NCBI RefSeq assembly: GCF_002979655.1
Contig: NZ_PCPG01000001.1
Location: forward strand, 1,116,001-1,180,000
Direction: 5' to 3'
Length of the DNA: 64,000 bases
Origin: Microbacterium sp. MYb45
Lineage (GTDB): Bacteria; Actinomycetota; Actinomycetes; Actinomycetales; Microbacteriaceae
Shown: positions 1 through 10,181 of the stretch, piece by piece
Numbering within the stretch: the first letter of the stretch is position 1
How the letters are laid out: each line of letters begins with the position of its first letter
Made by a program: the position numbers and the translations under genes
Notes under the pieces: model-generated
Database searches by the model: none
Told to the model about the DNA's origin: nothing
Seen by the model: the letters and a program-made list of their open reading frames with translations, nothing else

Positions 1-651
1 GAGAACGTAGTCACGAACCGTCTCGTCCTGGCCGGTGAGGCCGCGGAGTTCTTCGTTCCAGAACGGGTTGGGCAGGAATCTCATGTCGGCGACGATGTCG
101 ACGTCGGTCGGCAGGCCGTACTTGAATCCGAAGCTGAGGAGCGTCACGCGGTGGCGCGCCGCGCCCTCCTCCGAGAAGATGTCCGAAACCTGCGTCGCCA
201 GTTGATGGATGTTGAGCCGCGAGGTGTCGATGACCAGGTCGGCCGCCTCACGGATCGGTGCGAGTCTGGTGCGCTCGATGCGGATCCCGTCGAGGAGCGT
301 CCCATCCCCCTGGAGCGGATGCGGCCGTCGGACGGACTCGAAGCGCCGCACGAGGACGTCGTCGGAGGCGTCGAGGAACAGGACGCGGACAGACCCTCGA
401 GACCGGAGAGCGCGCGCGACGCCGGGGAAGTCGTCAAAGAGGTTGCGCCCCCGGACATCGACCACGGCGGCGACCTTGGGAAGCGCATTGCCACCCATAT
501 CGGTCAGATCCAGCAGCGGCCGGAGGATCTGGGGCGGGAGGTTGTCGACGACGTACCAGCCGAGATCCTCCAGCGCATTCGCCACCGTGGTCCGACCCGC
601 GCCGGACATTCCCGTGACGATGAGGAACTCGCCCTTTTCCTCGTCAGACAT
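1..651 (-). CDS. rapZ: RapZ/YvcJ-type nucleotide-binding protein (3' end outside window)
   Basis: P-loop protein of the RapZ/YvcJ family. E. coli RapZ is an adaptor that hands a small RNA to RNase E; the actinobacterial role is less clear. The reading frame is open to the left edge, giving the first 217 of a usual 280-300 residues. Seen: an N-terminal P-loop GMSGAGRT (about residues 14-21), the family stretch DLGWYVVDNLPP just after it, and DVDIVADMRFLPNPFW near residue 190. The Walker A lysine is replaced by arginine, a variant I recall in other actinobacterial homologues. The ATG at 651 follows a purine-rich GGGAGAGGGAG ribosome site. It lies 34 bases downstream of uvrC in the usual uvrC-rapZ order; yvcK and whiA would be expected further left. 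Confidence 0.93.
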   Translation of the reverse strand, partial: MSDEEKGEFLIVTGMSGAGRTTVANALEDLGWYVVDNLPPQILRPLLDLTDMGGNALPKVAAVVDVRGRNLFDDFPGVARALRSRGSVRVLFLDASDDVLVRRFESVRRPHPLQGDGTLLDGIRIERTRLAPIREAADLVIDTSRLNIHQLATQVSDIFSEEGAARHRVTLLSFGFKYGLPTDVDIVADMRFLPNPFWNEELRGLTGQDETVRDYVL

Positions 652-682
652 TGCTCAGTGCTCCCTCTCCCCCTCGGCCTCC

Positions 683-688
683 AGCCTA
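683..688 (-). promoter_or_regulatory. Candidate -10 box for rapZ (TAGGCT)
   Basis: On the minus strand TAGGCT occupies 688-683, and its first three bases are the TAG stop codon of uvrC. A transcript starting about 7 nt downstream would have a leader of roughly 25 nt containing the GGGAGAGGGAG site. I see no clear -35 box. Confidence 0.3.
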
Positions 689-2590
689 GCGAGTGGACAG
701 GTGCGAATGGATGTTCTGGGCGAGCACGGGCCCGATTCCCTGCACTTCTTCGATCTGTCCCGGTTCGGCTGCGCGCAGCGCCGTCACCGAGCCGAAGTGC
801 TTGAGCAGCACCTTGATGCGGGATGCCCCGAGCCCCGGCACCTCGGCGAGCACGGAGGAGATGTCGTTGCGCCGTCGCTTGCGCTGGTGCGTGATCGCGA
901 AGCGGTGCGCCTCGTCACGAAGACGCTGCAGCAGATAGAGCGCCTCGCTGGTACGCGGCAGGATCACCGGGAAATCGTCACCCGGGAGCCACACTTCCTC
1001 CAAACGCTTCGCGATTCCGCAGACCGCGATCTCAGTGTGCCCGGCGTCACGGAGGGCCCGGGCCGCTGCTTCCACCTGCGGTTGCCCACCATCGACGAGC
1101 AGGAGCTGCGGCGGGTAGGCGAATCGCGGCTTTCGCCGCGCGGTCGCCTCTCCCACGTCTTCTCCGACGACTGCCTCGGTCGTCGGATCGATGACCTCCG
1201 GTTCCTCGGGACGATCGAGGTAGGCGAGCCGACGACGAAGCACCTGGTACATCGAGTCAGTGTCATCCGTCGTCTCGGCGATGTTGAAGGAGCGGTACTG
1301 GTCCTTGCGGGGAAGACCGTCCTCGAACACGACCATCGATGCCACGACGTTCGTTCCGCCGAGGTGCGAGATGTCGAAGCACTCGATGCGCAGCGGGGCC
1401 TCGGACATCCCGAGAGCCTCCTGCAGGTCGGTGAGCGCCTGCGTGCGGGCGACGTAGTCGCTCGTGCGCCGGGTCTTGTAGCGGATCAACGCCTGCTGCG
1501 CGTTCAACGTCGCGGTGCGCATGAGGTCTGCCCGCTGCCCGCGCTGCGCGACCGCGATCTCGACTTTCTTGCCGCGACGTTCGCGCAGCCAGACTTCGAG
1601 CTCGGCAGCGTCGTCCGGAAGGGTCGGGACGAGGATTCGGCGAGGGACGTCCTGCGCCTCGCCGTATGCCTGCTGCAGCACCTGTTCGACGAGATCACCA
1701 CTCGAGATGTCGATCTCTTTCTCGATGGTCAGCGCACGCACACCGCGTACCCTGCCGCCGCGGATCACGAAATGCTGCACAGCTGCCGCCAGCTCATCCT
1801 CGGCGATGCCGAAGAGATCGGCGTCCTCGTCGGCCGGGAGCACGAGCGCGCTCTTGCCCAGAACTGCTTCGATCGCCGAGAGCTTGTCCCGGTACTTCGC
1901 CGCCGCCTCGTAGTCCATCGCCGCCGAGGCAGCCAGCATCCGCTTGGTGAGCTCCCGGGTGAAGCGCTCATCACCGCCGGCCATGAACGCCACGAAGTCA
2001 TCGACCATGGCCCGGTGCTCCTCGATGCTCACCGTCATAGAGCAGGGGCCGCCGCACTTGCCGATCTGCCCGGGGAAACAGGGCCTGCCGGTCTGCATCG
2101 CGCGCTTGTAGCTGGAATCGCTGCAGGTGCGGATCGGGAACGCCTTGATCATCAGATCGATGGTCTCGTGCACCGCCCACACCTTCGGGAACGGGCCGAA
2201 GTACCGCGCACCGGGGATCTTGCGATTGCGTGTGACGATCACCCTGGGCGCTTCGTCGGCGAGCGTCACCGCCATGAAGGGATACGACTTGTCGTCTTTG
2301 TAGCGCACGTTGAACGGCGGATCGAACTCCTTGATCCACATGTACTCCAGCTGCAGCGAGTCGACGTCCGTCGACACGACCGTCCATTCGACGGATGCCG
2401 CTGTCGTGACCATGCGCCGGGTGCGCTCGTGGAGCGTACGCAGCGGGGCGAAGTAGTTCGACAGGCGCTGACGCAGGTTCTTCGCCTTGCCGACATAAAG
2501 CACCCGCCCGGACGCATCACGGAAGCGGTACACGCCGGGATCGGTCGGGATCTCCCCCGGCCGCGGCTTGTACGGCAGCACGTCGGCCAT
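686..2590 (-). CDS. uvrC: UvrABC excinuclease subunit C
   Basis: Makes both incisions flanking a bulky DNA lesion after UvrA/UvrB recognition (nucleotide excision repair). At 634 residues it matches the family length. Seen: an N-terminal GIY-YIG nuclease domain ([20 protein letters not shown], residues about 16-35), a central cysteine cluster (CFPG, CGGPC), a UVR helix pair around residue 210 that contacts UvrB, the RNase H-like second nuclease domain ([10 protein letters not shown], then [11 protein letters not shown]) and a C-terminal helix-hairpin-helix region ([19 protein letters not shown]). The start ATG shares its A with the last base of the uvrA stop codon (TGATG), so uvrA and uvrC are translationally coupled. 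Confidence 0.98.
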   Translation of the reverse strand: MADVLPYKPRPGEIPTDPGVYRFRDASGRVLYVGKAKNLRQRLSNYFAPLRTLHERTRRMVTTAASVEWTVVSTDVDSLQLEYMWIKEFDPPFNVRYKDDKSYPFMAVTLADEAPRVIVTRNRKIPGARYFGPFPKVWAVHETIDLMIKAFPIRTCSDSSYKRAMQTGRPCFPGQIGKCGGPCSMTVSIEEHRAMVDDFVAFMAGGDERFTRELTKRMLAASAAMDYEAAAKYRDKLSAIEAVLGKSALVLPADEDADLFGIAEDELAAAVQHFVIRGGRVRGVRALTIEKEIDISSGDLVEQVLQQAYGEAQDVPRRILVPTLPDDAAELEVWLRERRGKKVEIAVAQRGQRADLMRTATLNAQQALIRYKTRRTSDYVARTQALTDLQEALGMSEAPLRIECFDISHLGGTNVVASMVVFEDGLPRKDQYRSFNIAETTDDTDSMYQVLRRRLAYLDRPEEPEVIDPTTEAVVGEDVGEATARRKPRFAYPPQLLLVDGGQPQVEAAARALRDAGHTEIAVCGIAKRLEEVWLPGDDFPVILPRTSEALYLLQRLRDEAHRFAITHQRKRRRNDISSVLAEVPGLGASRIKVLLKHFGSVTALRAAEPGQIEEVQGIGPVLAQNIHSHLSTR

Positions 2591-5478
2591 CAGCTGGCCT
2601 TCCGCGCGGCGCGCCCCTCACCCAGGATCTCGCCGAGGAACAGCCCGGTGTGGCTCGCCTCGACGCGTGCGATCTGCTCCGGGGTGCCGGTGGCGACGAT
2701 CTGGCCGCCGCCGGAACCGCCCTCGGGGCCGAGATCGATCACCCAGTCGGCCGACTTGATCACATCGAGGTTGTGCTCGATGACGATCACGGTGTTCCCC
2801 TTGTCGACCAGTCCGTTCAGCACCTCGAGGAGCTTGCGGACGTCTTCGAAGTGCAGACCTGTCGTCGGCTCGTCCAGCACGTAGATGCTGCGTCCGTTGC
2901 TACGACGCTGAAGCTCGGTGGCGAGCTTGACGCGCTGCGCTTCACCGCCGGAGAGCGTCGTCGCCGACTGTCCGAGTCGGACGTAGCCGAGCCCGACGTC
3001 GACGAGCGTCTTCATGTAACGGTGGATCGCCTGGATCGGCTCGAAGAACTCCGCGGCCTCCTCGATCGGCATCTCGAGCACCTCGGCGATGTTCTTGCCC
3101 TTGTAGTGCACGGCCAGCGTGTCGCGGTTGTACCGCTTACCGTGGCAGACCTCGCAGTCGACGTACACATCGGGCAGGAAGTTCATCTCGATCTTGATCG
3201 TGCCGTCGCCGGAGCATGCCTCGCAGCGGCCACCCTTGACGTTGAAGCTGAAGCGACCGGGCTGATAGCCGCGGACCTTCGCCTCCGGTGTCTCGCTGAA
3301 GAGTGTGCGGATGCGATCGAACACGCCCGTGTACGTGGCGGGGTTCGACCGCGGGGTGCGGCCGATCGGCGCCTGGTCGACGTGGACGACCTTGTCGAGG
3401 TTGTCGAGTCCGGTCACACGCGTGTGCTTGCCGGGGACCGTGCGAGCCCCGTTCAGCCGCGACGCGAGCACCTGGTACAGGATGTCGTTCACGAGCGAGG
3501 ACTTGCCGGAGCCGCTGACACCGGTGACGGCGGTGAGCACACCCAGCGGGAAGTCGGCCGTGACGTTGCGGAGGTTGTTGGCCCGAGCGCCGACGACGCT
3601 CAGCATCCGCTTCTTGTCGATCTTTCGGCGCTTCGTCGGCATGGGGATCTCACGGCGACCCGAGAGGTACTCCCCCGTCATCGAGTCGCTGTCGTCGAGC
3701 AGAGCCGAATACGGACCCGAATGCACGACCTCGCCACCGTTGACGCCGGCGCCGGGGCCGATGTCGACCACCCAGTCGGCCGCTTCGATCGTCTCCTCGT
3801 CGTGCTCGACGACGATGAGGGTGTTGCCGAGGTCGCGCAGCTTCAGCAGCGTGTCGATGAGGCGCCGGTTGTCACGCTGGTGGAGTCCGATCGACGGCTC
3901 GTCGAGCACGTAGAGGACACCGGTGAGGCCGGAGCCGATCTGCGTGGCCAGGCGGATGCGCTGCGCCTCTCCACCGGACAGGGATCCGGCCGAGCGGCTG
4001 AGGTTGAGGTAGGAGAGTCCGACCTGGAGCAGGAAGTCGAGGCGCAGGCGGATCTCGCGCAGCACCTGAGCGGCGATCTTGGCCTCACGGTCGGTGAGCG
4101 TGAGCGTCTCCATGAACGCGCGGGCGTCGGCGAGGCTGAGGTGCGAGACTTCGGCGATGGAGTGTCCGTGCACCTGCACGGCCAGCACCTCGGGCTTCAG
4201 ACGATTGCCGTCGCAGACCGGGCACGGCACTTCGCGGAGGTACTCGCCCCACCGGCTGCGCTGGTTGTCGGACTCCGCCTGCAGATACTGCCGCTCGATG
4301 TAGGGGACCACGCCCTCGAAGCCGGAGGCGTAGCGCATCTCGCGTCCGTAGCGGTTCTTCCACTTGACGGTCACCTTGTAGTTCTCGCCGCGCAGGATCG
4401 CGTTCTGCACATCGGAGTGCAGCTTGCGCCACGGGGTGTCCAGCGAGAAGTCAAGATCGCGGGAGAGTCCCTCGAGCAGGCGCTCGTAGTACTGGAAGAG
4501 GCCCTTGCCCTGAGTGGTCCAGGGGATGATGACGCCCTCGCGGATCGAGAGATCTTCGTCGCCCAGCATCAGGTCGACGTCGACCGACATGCGGGTGCCG
4601 AGCCCGGAGCAAGCCGGGCACGCACCGAACGGCGCGTTGAACGAGAACGTGCGGGGCTCGATCTCGGTGAGCGTGAGCGCGTGCCCGTTCGGGCAGGCCA
4701 GCTTCTCGGAGAACGTCTGCCATGCGTCGTCGCCCTCGCCGTCGACGTAGTTGATCTGCACCACTCCGCCGGCGAGACCGAGCGCGGTCTCGACCGAATC
4801 GGTCACGCGGCCGAGGATGTCATCAGACGCCACGAGGCGGTCGACGACCACCGCGATGTCGTGCTTGTAGCTCTTCTTGAGCGTCGGCGGCTCGGCGAGT
4901 TGGACGAGATCTCCGTCGACGATGGCACGCGAGTAGCCCTTCGCACCCAGTTCGCGGAACAGGTCGACGAACTCGCCCTTCTTCTGGGAGACGATCGGTG
5001 CGACGACCTGGTAGCGGGTGCGCTCCGGAAGTTCCATGAGCTGATCGGCGATCTGCTGCACGGTCTGACGCTGGATGCGTTCACCGCATTCGGGACAGTG
5101 CGGGATACCGATGCGCGCCCAGAGCAGGCGCATGTAGTCGTAGATCTCGGTGATCGTGCCGACGGTGGACCGCGGGTTGCGGTTGGTCGACTTCTGGTCG
5201 ATCGAGACGGCCGGGCTGAGGCCCTCGATGAAATCGACGTCGGGGCGGTCGACCTGCCCGAGGAACTGGCGCGCGTACGCGCTCAGCGATTCGACGTAGC
5301 GACGCTGCCCCTCGGCGAAGATCGTGTCGAACGCGAGACTCGACTTGCCCGACCCTGACAGGCCGGTGAACACGACCAGCGAGTCGCGGGGGATGTCGAT
5401 GTCGACGTTCTTGAGATTGTGGACGCGGGCACCGCGGACACTGAGTTTTCCTGGGGAAGCAACGGGGACGATGGGCAC
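2590..5478 (-). CDS. uvrA: UvrABC excinuclease subunit A
   Basis: DNA damage sensor ATPase that loads UvrB. It has 962 residues, two ABC ATPase modules and zinc modules, as usual. Seen: Walker [10 protein letters not shown] (about 39-47) and GVSGSGKSS in the second half, two signature motifs ([13 protein letters not shown] and [13 protein letters not shown]), and a C-terminal zinc module with CEAC and CEVC pairs. The first zinc module reads CPNGH ... CPAC, so one ligand position differs from the classical four cysteines; I believe this is common in actinobacteria. Translation starts at GTG 5478, six bases after a TAGACT box, so it probably has its own leaderless promoter although it sits only 9 bases from the upstream gene. 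I found no convincing SOS box. Confidence 0.98.
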   Translation of the reverse strand: MPIVPVASPGKLSVRGARVHNLKNVDIDIPRDSLVVFTGLSGSGKSSLAFDTIFAEGQRRYVESLSAYARQFLGQVDRPDVDFIEGLSPAVSIDQKSTNRNPRSTVGTITEIYDYMRLLWARIGIPHCPECGERIQRQTVQQIADQLMELPERTRYQVVAPIVSQKKGEFVDLFRELGAKGYSRAIVDGDLVQLAEPPTLKKSYKHDIAVVVDRLVASDDILGRVTDSVETALGLAGGVVQINYVDGEGDDAWQTFSEKLACPNGHALTLTEIEPRTFSFNAPFGACPACSGLGTRMSVDVDLMLGDEDLSIREGVIIPWTTQGKGLFQYYERLLEGLSRDLDFSLDTPWRKLHSDVQNAILRGENYKVTVKWKNRYGREMRYASGFEGVVPYIERQYLQAESDNQRSRWGEYLREVPCPVCDGNRLKPEVLAVQVHGHSIAEVSHLSLADARAFMETLTLTDREAKIAAQVLREIRLRLDFLLQVGLSYLNLSRSAGSLSGGEAQRIRLATQIGSGLTGVLYVLDEPSIGLHQRDNRRLIDTLLKLRDLGNTLIVVEHDEETIEAADWVVDIGPGAGVNGGEVVHSGPYSALLDDSDSMTGEYLSGRREIPMPTKRRKIDKKRMLSVVGARANNLRNVTADFPLGVLTAVTGVSGSGKSSLVNDILYQVLASRLNGARTVPGKHTRVTGLDNLDKVVHVDQAPIGRTPRSNPATYTGVFDRIRTLFSETPEAKVRGYQPGRFSFNVKGGRCEACSGDGTIKIEMNFLPDVYVDCEVCHGKRYNRDTLAVHYKGKNIAEVLEMPIEEAAEFFEPIQAIHRYMKTLVDVGLGYVRLGQSATTLSGGEAQRVKLATELQRRSNGRSIYVLDEPTTGLHFEDVRKLLEVLNGLVDKGNTVIVIEHNLDVIKSADWVIDLGPEGGSGGGQIVATGTPEQIARVEASHTGLFLGEILGEGRAARKAS

Positions 5479-5484
5479 CGAACA

Positions 5485-5490
5485 AGTCTA
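5485..5490 (-). promoter_or_regulatory. Candidate leaderless -10 box for uvrA (TAGACT)
   Basis: TAGACT lies 6 nt before the GTG start of uvrA, the distance expected if transcription begins at the start codon itself. The TAG of this box is also the stop codon of the upstream membrane-protein gene. Confidence 0.5.
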
Positions 5491-6084
5491 CGAGGGACCA
5501 CGGACATCGGCTCCGACTCCGGCATCCACTCCGGCCTCTCCCCCGCCCGAGGCCGCGTGCGCCGGATCGCCGTCCGACCGCTTCGCCGCCCGCAGAGCGA
5601 GGAGCACGCCCATGACCAGGGCCGCGGCCGCGACCGGCGCGAGCCACTCCGTTCCACGGTCGACACCGCTCGGAGCGAGCAGCCACATCGCGAACACCAG
5701 CGGCTGCGACAGGAGCTGCACGATGCCGAAACGCAGGAAGGTCGGCCGGAGCACCCGCACCGCGAGGCGCGACCTCAGCGGCACGACCAGGCTCAGCGCG
5801 GCGAGGACGTGGATCGCGTGCACGAGTAGGAGCGCAAGAGCCGTCCGCCCCGGGGACGGCTCCGTGAGGATCACCCCGAACGGGAGGCATGCCGCAGCCG
5901 CCCACGCCGCGAGTGTGCGCGGGATGACGACGGCGACGACGACCGCGACCACGGCGATCGCCTGCCAGAGCGGGAACGGGACCAGCGTCACCGCCCCGAC
6001 CGCGACCACGCCGACCAGCAGCAACCGGACCGTGACCCCGGGTACGGCACCCGGCACCCGAATCTGCCGGATCGCGCGACTCAT
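5488..6084 (-). CDS. Membrane protein, last gene of the MoxR/DUF58 operon
   Basis: I do not recognise a family. The 198-residue protein has about five to six hydrophobic segments (roughly 18-36, 38-58, 60-77, 83-105, 115-136, 146-166) and a short Gly/Ala/Asp-rich tail, so it is an integral membrane protein of low complexity. The ATG at 6084 overlaps the TGA of the DUF58 gene by four bases (ATGA), which fixes the start and shows co-translation with the MoxR operon. Related clusters in other actinobacteria often carry a transglutaminase-type membrane protein here; this one has no such domain. An accessory membrane subunit is an inference. Confidence 0.75.
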   Translation of the reverse strand: MSRAIRQIRVPGAVPGVTVRLLLVGVVAVGAVTLVPFPLWQAIAVVAVVVAVVIPRTLAAWAAAACLPFGVILTEPSPGRTALALLLVHAIHVLAALSLVVPLRSRLAVRVLRPTFLRFGIVQLLSQPLVFAMWLLAPSGVDRGTEWLAPVAAAALVMGVLLALRAAKRSDGDPAHAASGGGEAGVDAGVGADVRGPS

Positions 6085-7394
6085 CGTCGCACCGCCCTCA
6101 TCCGCTGCTGGCGCAGGTCCGCCAATCGCATGGCGGCATCGACGTCGGGCGCCGCCCACGACACCACCTCGATGCCCGCATGGCGCAGCTCGGTCAGGAT
6201 GTCGGTGCGCTCCGCGAGGACGGTGCGCAACGCGATGTGCTGCTCCCGAGTGAGGCGTGACGCGTCCGGCGTCGGAAGGACGTCCACCGCGACGACGGCG
6301 TGGCCGGACGCTCGCCATCGGGTCGCCAGCTGGGCAGCCACCCCGTCGAAGAAGGTCGAGAGCACGAACACGATGGAGCCGGAGGGGACGACGGGTGATC
6401 GGCGATAGGGCGAGCCGTCGGTACTCGGACCGGTCGCGGCGATGACATCGCGCACCCGGGCGAGGTGTCGTGCTCCTCCGCCCGAAGGGATGCTCCGCCC
6501 GCCGCTCGACAGCGCGTGGTAGGCGATCCTGTCGCCCGCGCCGACGGCCGTGGTCGCGATCGACAAAGCCGCTTCTCGGGCGAGGTCCAGCGAGGTCACG
6601 CCGGACCGGTCGGGGTCGGCGGCGCCCCAGCCCGCGACCACGACACCGAGATCCTCTGCCGTGTCCACCGCGATGACGACCGACGAATCGCTCAGGGTGT
6701 TGTTCCGTCGCACGAGGAGCTCGCCGGGCCGCTGGGCAGCCCGGGCAGTGGCCCGCCAGTCGACGCGGCGCAGCTCGTCGCCCGGCGCGAACGGATGGAT
6801 GTCGCGGAAGTCGCCACCCTGCCCCGGGCGTCCGCCCTCATGAGCGCCATGAAGCCCGGTGAGTCGCGGTGCCACGGGGAGTCCAGCGAGGCGAAGTGCG
6901 CGCGGCGGCGTGTTCCACCGGATACCGGCGGCCGGAGCCTCCTCCGTGATCCAGGCGCCGTCCTGCGCCACGCACCGCGCCGTCACGCTCAACAGATCCA
7001 AGGGGCCGGAATGCTGAAGGCGTGTCCTCGTGGTGAGCACGGAGCGACCGACGCCGACGTCTGCGAGTCGCTGCGGTCCTTTATCCTGTGTGACAGAGAG
7101 CTGCACCCAATCCGCATCGACGTGGATGTCGACGTCGCCCCGCGCCTCCGCCTGCTCACCGCCCACGCCGGCCTGCGCGCGCAGTTCGACCCGCAGATCG
7201 GCCGTCGCAGGCCGGCGCACCAGCATCCAGGCCGTCGTCAGCGCGAGAGGCAGGCCGATGCCGATGATGTCCGGCCGCGAGAAGGCGAGCCCCGCCGCGA
7301 CGAGCAGCGCCGCCCCGGCCACACCGATCGCGACGACGGGGGTCCGCCGCCAGCGGAGAGTCGTGCGCTCGGAGACGCGGATCGGATCGGTCAT
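6081..7394 (-). CDS. DUF58 domain protein (MoxR partner, vWA-like)
   Basis: A 437-residue protein of the DUF58 family, usually paired with MoxR AAA+ ATPases and thought to form a membrane-anchored vWA-type partner of the chaperone. Seen: two N-terminal hydrophobic segments (about 20-60), then a beta-rich region, the family signature [19 protein letters not shown] near residue 200, and the vWA-like strand [12 protein letters not shown] after it. Start and stop both overlap the neighbours by four bases (ATGA), so it sits in the middle of a five-gene transcription unit. The substrate is unknown. Confidence 0.92.
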   Translation of the reverse strand: MTDPIRVSERTTLRWRRTPVVAIGVAGAALLVAAGLAFSRPDIIGIGLPLALTTAWMLVRRPATADLRVELRAQAGVGGEQAEARGDVDIHVDADWVQLSVTQDKGPQRLADVGVGRSVLTTRTRLQHSGPLDLLSVTARCVAQDGAWITEEAPAAGIRWNTPPRALRLAGLPVAPRLTGLHGAHEGGRPGQGGDFRDIHPFAPGDELRRVDWRATARAAQRPGELLVRRNNTLSDSSVVIAVDTAEDLGVVVAGWGAADPDRSGVTSLDLAREAALSIATTAVGAGDRIAYHALSSGGRSIPSGGGARHLARVRDVIAATGPSTDGSPYRRSPVVPSGSIVFVLSTFFDGVAAQLATRWRASGHAVVAVDVLPTPDASRLTREQHIALRTVLAERTDILTELRHAGIEVVSWAAPDVDAAMRLADLRQQRMRAVRR

Positions 7395-8362
7395 CGCACC
7401 GCGGAGACGGTCGGCGGCACCGACGTCTTCGCGACGACCGCCGCGACGACCGCTCGGGGATCCACGCCCTGCGCCCAGGCCTGCGGGGTGAGGGTGAGGC
7501 GGTGCGCGAGCACGGGCTCCGCGATGCGCTTGATGTCGTCCGGTCGCACATACGCACGTCCGTCCAGTGCCGCGAGAGCGCGTCCGAGCAGCACCAGGGA
7601 CTGCGAGCCGCGTGGAGAGGCGCCCACCGAGACGTTCACCGCCTCGCGTGTGGCGCGGACCAGCTCGACGCAGTAGCGGGCGACATCCGCGTCGACGTGG
7701 ATCCGTTCGACCGCTCGCTGGATCGCCAGCAAGCCGTCGCCGTCGACGACCGGTTCGACGGACACGTCGGGCGACTGTCGTCGCACCCGGTCCAGGATGA
7801 TGCGAGTCTCGTCGTCCGCGTCCGGATATCCGACCGAGAGTCGCACCATGAAGCGGTCGAGCTGGGCCTCGGGAAGCGCGTAGGTCCCCTCGTACTCGAT
7901 CGGATTCGATGTGGCGATGACGTGGAACGGCCGGGGCAGTGGGAAGCTGTTGCCCTCGACGGTGACCTGACGCTCGGCCATCGCCTCGAGCATCGCCGAC
8001 TGCGTCTTGGGGGTGGTGCGGTTGATCTCGTCCGCCAGCAGCAGTCCGGTGAAGATGGGCCCCGGCCGGAACGGGAACTCGCCCGTCGCCGGCGCGTACA
8101 CGTACGACCCTGTGACGTCACCGGGGAGCATGTCGGGAGTGCACTGCAATCGCCGGAAGTCCAGGCCCAGCGCAGAGGCCAGGCTCCGCGCTGCGAGTGT
8201 CTTGCCGAGTCCCGGGACGTCTTCGAACAGCACGTGACCACCGGCGAAGATCGCGGCCAGGGCGATCGTGACCGGCTCGTCCATGCCGACGACGACTGCG
8301 CCGACGCTCTCCCGCACTCGACGCCCGAGGGCGGCGATCTGTGTGACGTCTTCCGTGTTCAT
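7391..8362 (-). CDS. MoxR family AAA+ ATPase
   Basis: AAA+ chaperone-type ATPase of the MoxR family, which generally helps mature or insert partners carrying vWA domains. At 323 residues it has the usual size. Seen: Walker A EDVPGLGKT (residues 47-55), Walker B LLLADEINRTTPKTQSAMLEA, the sensor-1 region HVIATSNPIEYEGTY, and the MoxR-typical LPEAQLDRFMV arginine-finger region. It overlaps both its upstream neighbour and the DUF58 gene by four bases. Which process it serves here (envelope assembly, stress) cannot be told from sequence. Confidence 0.95.
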   Translation of the reverse strand: MNTEDVTQIAALGRRVRESVGAVVVGMDEPVTIALAAIFAGGHVLFEDVPGLGKTLAARSLASALGLDFRRLQCTPDMLPGDVTGSYVYAPATGEFPFRPGPIFTGLLLADEINRTTPKTQSAMLEAMAERQVTVEGNSFPLPRPFHVIATSNPIEYEGTYALPEAQLDRFMVRLSVGYPDADDETRIILDRVRRQSPDVSVEPVVDGDGLLAIQRAVERIHVDADVARYCVELVRATREAVNVSVGASPRGSQSLVLLGRALAALDGRAYVRPDDIKRIAEPVLAHRLTLTPQAWAQGVDPRAVVAAVVAKTSVPPTVSAVR

Positions 8363-8874
8363 CGGTTCTCCTCTGTGCCGACTTTCGCGGCGGTCTGGGG
8401 GTCTGAGTTCGCGGGGACCTCGGTGGTGATGCGCTCGACCGCGTCGAGGACCCGCTCGAGATCGGCAGCCTGAACCTCGCGATTGTGCAGAGAGTCACGT
8501 ACTCCCGGCCCGAGGAGCGCGTCGATCGCCGCGTGTTGAGCGGGGTCGTCGAGGTCGAGCCCCCGGTGGGCCAGTCGTCGCCGCAGCACGTTCTGCACCC
8601 GACGGACGACCACGTGCCCGGCGACACCGGTGCGCGAGTTGATCGACCAGGCGAGCCGAGACACCTCGGAGCCGCGCTCCGCACGTCGGCGTCGCTCCGG
8701 GGGCCAGAGGGAGGCTTCGTCGAAGAAGACCTGACGGCTCACGAGCGCGATCGTCAGCACGATCAGCAGCCAGGACGCGGCGAACAGCGTCGGCACGCCG
8801 AGTGCGCCGAGCAGCACGAGGACCACGGCCGCGACAGCCGCCCCGACTCCCAGGAGAATCAGCCGTCCCTTCAT
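8359..8874 (-). CDS. Two-TM protein of unknown function in MoxR operon
   Basis: Not assigned to a family with confidence. The 171-residue product begins with two transmembrane helices (about 5-25 and 28-48) followed by an Arg-rich cytosolic segment (PPERRRRAER) and a helical tail with many charged residues. The ATG at 8874 overlaps the TGA of the DUF4129 gene by four bases; an in-frame upstream start exists but would lie inside that gene, so I reject it. Its location between DUF4129 and moxR suggests a structural or assembly role with them. Confidence 0.8.
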   Translation of the reverse strand: MKGRLILLGVGAAVAAVVLVLLGALGVPTLFAASWLLIVLTIALVSRQVFFDEASLWPPERRRRAERGSEVSRLAWSINSRTGVAGHVVVRRVQNVLRRRLAHRGLDLDDPAQHAAIDALLGPGVRDSLHNREVQAADLERVLDAVERITTEVPANSDPQTAAKVGTEENR

Positions 8875-9617
8875 CGCCACCCCGCCTGGATGCCACGTAG
8901 ACACGCTGCTGCCGTGGCGCGGTCGCGTTCCTCCGCGACGAGACCGCCGAAACGGACCTGTTCGTACAGTCCGAGCAGCGCGACGACGTCAGCCGCGATT
9001 CCCGCGCGGCGTCCGATGATCCGGACCGTGAACTCGGACGGCGTCTCGTGCGGGGCCCGACCGGCACCGGCATCCGTCGCCGATTCCTCCAGACCGACCC
9101 ACGCGGCGACGATGCTGTCACCCGGCGCCGGGTCGACATCGATCGTCCGCAGCGCTTCGTCGATCCCTCTTCGGATGATCGCGGCGTCGGGCTCGGCATC
9201 CGTCCCGGCGATGACCACGCTCATCGCGTCGACGGCGGCCGCCTCGCGCCTCTCGAGCGGTCGATCTCGCCAGAGTCCGCGCAGGTAGCGGACCAGCATG
9301 CGCGCGCCGAAGAACAGCAGCGTCAGCACCGCGATCGCGACGAGGACCGCCAGGATCACCTTGAACAGTGGCGATTCCTCGGTCTGTTCCATCGGCCCGG
9401 GCGTCATCTCGGCGGGCGCCGGCTCGGAGGTCCCGACGTCGACGAGTTCCGTTCCACCGCCCGGCAGCGGGCGGAACTGCGGAAGGCCCTGCTGCGCTGC
9501 TACGAACATGACGACGGCGAAGAAACCCGCGACTGCGACGAGAGGCAGCAGAACCCGGAGCACGCGCGAGCCGCCGACGCGCCGGTCCCCGGAAACCGGG
9601 GCTTCGTGGCGCGACAT
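8871..9617 (-). CDS. DUF4129 domain membrane protein
   Basis: First gene of the MoxR operon, 248 residues. Seen: a transmembrane helix at about 21-43, an exposed Pro/Glu-rich loop (about 45-80), a second helix at about 83-106, and a C-terminal cytosolic domain with the DUF4129 pattern (an AIIRRGIDEAL helix, then HETPSEFTVRI near residue 190 and a final LYEQVRFGG helix). DUF4129 domains commonly sit next to MoxR, DUF58 and transglutaminase-like genes. No promoter could be assigned in the 75-base gap upstream. Confidence 0.88.
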   Translation of the reverse strand: MSRHEAPVSGDRRVGGSRVLRVLLPLVAVAGFFAVVMFVAAQQGLPQFRPLPGGGTELVDVGTSEPAPAEMTPGPMEQTEESPLFKVILAVLVAIAVLTLLFFGARMLVRYLRGLWRDRPLERREAAAVDAMSVVIAGTDAEPDAAIIRRGIDEALRTIDVDPAPGDSIVAAWVGLEESATDAGAGRAPHETPSEFTVRIIGRRAGIAADVVALLGLYEQVRFGGLVAEERDRATAAACLRGIQAGWR

Positions 9618-9692
9618 GACTCCACCCTAGGACGCGACTCCCGAGGAATCCGTCGTCGGGACGCGAGCCGCGCTCGGCGGAGTCGGTCGGAC

Positions 9693-10136
9693 TCAGCCGA
9701 GATCGGGACGCCGCCCGGCGAACGGACCGAGGCCGTCGCGGAGTGCGGCGACCTCATCGATACCCATGCCGACCGCCGCCATGACCCGGTGCGGAACGTC
9801 TACAGCCCGTTCGCGCAGCGCCGCGCCCGCCGCGGTCAGGGTGATCTCCAGACGCCGCTCGTCCTCACTGCTTCGCTGTCGGGCCACGAAGCCTTCTGCT
9901 TCGAGCCGCTTGACCAGGGGCGATGCCGTCGCGGGTTCCAGAGCGAGATCCAGAGCGAGATCGTTCAGCGTCCGCGGCGCCCGCTCCCACAGGGCGAGCA
10001 TCACGAGGTACTGCGGGTGCGTGAGACCCAGAGGCTCGAGGATCGGGCGGTAGAGGGCGACGACGTTGCGCGCCGCGGTCACCAGGGCGAAGCACAGCTG
10101 GTTCTCCAGCTTGAGCAGGTCGTCTGTAGCCGTCAC
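9693..10136 (-). CDS. MarR family transcriptional regulator
   Basis: A 147-residue winged-helix repressor. Seen: an N-terminal dimerisation helix, LGLTHPQYLVMLALWERAP, the recognition region LALEPATASPLVKRLEAEGFV, and the wing with SSEDERRLEITLTAAG, all in MarR order. It has one cysteine, in the N-terminal segment NQLCFALVTAARNVV, which resembles the thiol position of OhrR-type peroxide sensors; that sub-assignment is an inference. It starts at GTG 10136, seven bases from a TATAGT box, and diverges from a small gene across a 45-base gap holding a palindrome, so autoregulation is likely. Confidence 0.93.
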   Translation of the reverse strand: MTATDDLLKLENQLCFALVTAARNVVALYRPILEPLGLTHPQYLVMLALWERAPRTLNDLALDLALEPATASPLVKRLEAEGFVARQRSSEDERRLEITLTAAGAALRERAVDVPHRVMAAVGMGIDEVAALRDGLGPFAGRRPDLG

Positions 10137-10143
10137 AACCTCG

Positions 10144-10149
10144 ACTATA
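10144..10149 (-). promoter_or_regulatory. Candidate leaderless -10 box for marR (TATAGT)
   Basis: On the minus strand TATAGT ends 7 nt before the GTG start of marR, so the message is predicted to be leaderless. The operator-like palindrome lies just upstream, in the -10 to -35 spacer. Confidence 0.5.
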
Positions 10150-10156
10150 CATCTGC

Positions 10157-10169
10157 ACTAATCATTAGT
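10157..10169. promoter_or_regulatory. Palindromic candidate MarR operator
   Basis: ACTAAT-C-ATTAGT is a perfect 6+1+6 inverted repeat, extended by two more matching pairs after one mismatch. It is the most AT-rich spot in the area, lies in the 45-base divergent gap, and touches both candidate -10 boxes. MarR proteins typically bind such sites, so it is the best operator candidate for the adjacent repressor. Confidence 0.55.
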
Positions 10170-10174
10170 ACACT
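10169..10174 (+). promoter_or_regulatory. Candidate leaderless -10 box for the small zinc-ribbon gene (TACACT)
   Basis: TACACT ends 7 nt before the ATG at 10182, so the transcript probably begins at or next to the start codon. Its first base overlaps the right arm of the palindrome, so a bound repressor would block it. Confidence 0.45.
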
Positions 10175-10181
10175 AAGCAAC

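Noticed and set aside
2650..5358. Open frame of about 900 codons on the plus strand opposite uvrA
   Set aside because: It mirrors uvrA on the other strand, has no recognisable domains and a composition (Val/Asp/Arg/Leu-rich) typical of antisense shadows in GC-rich DNA.
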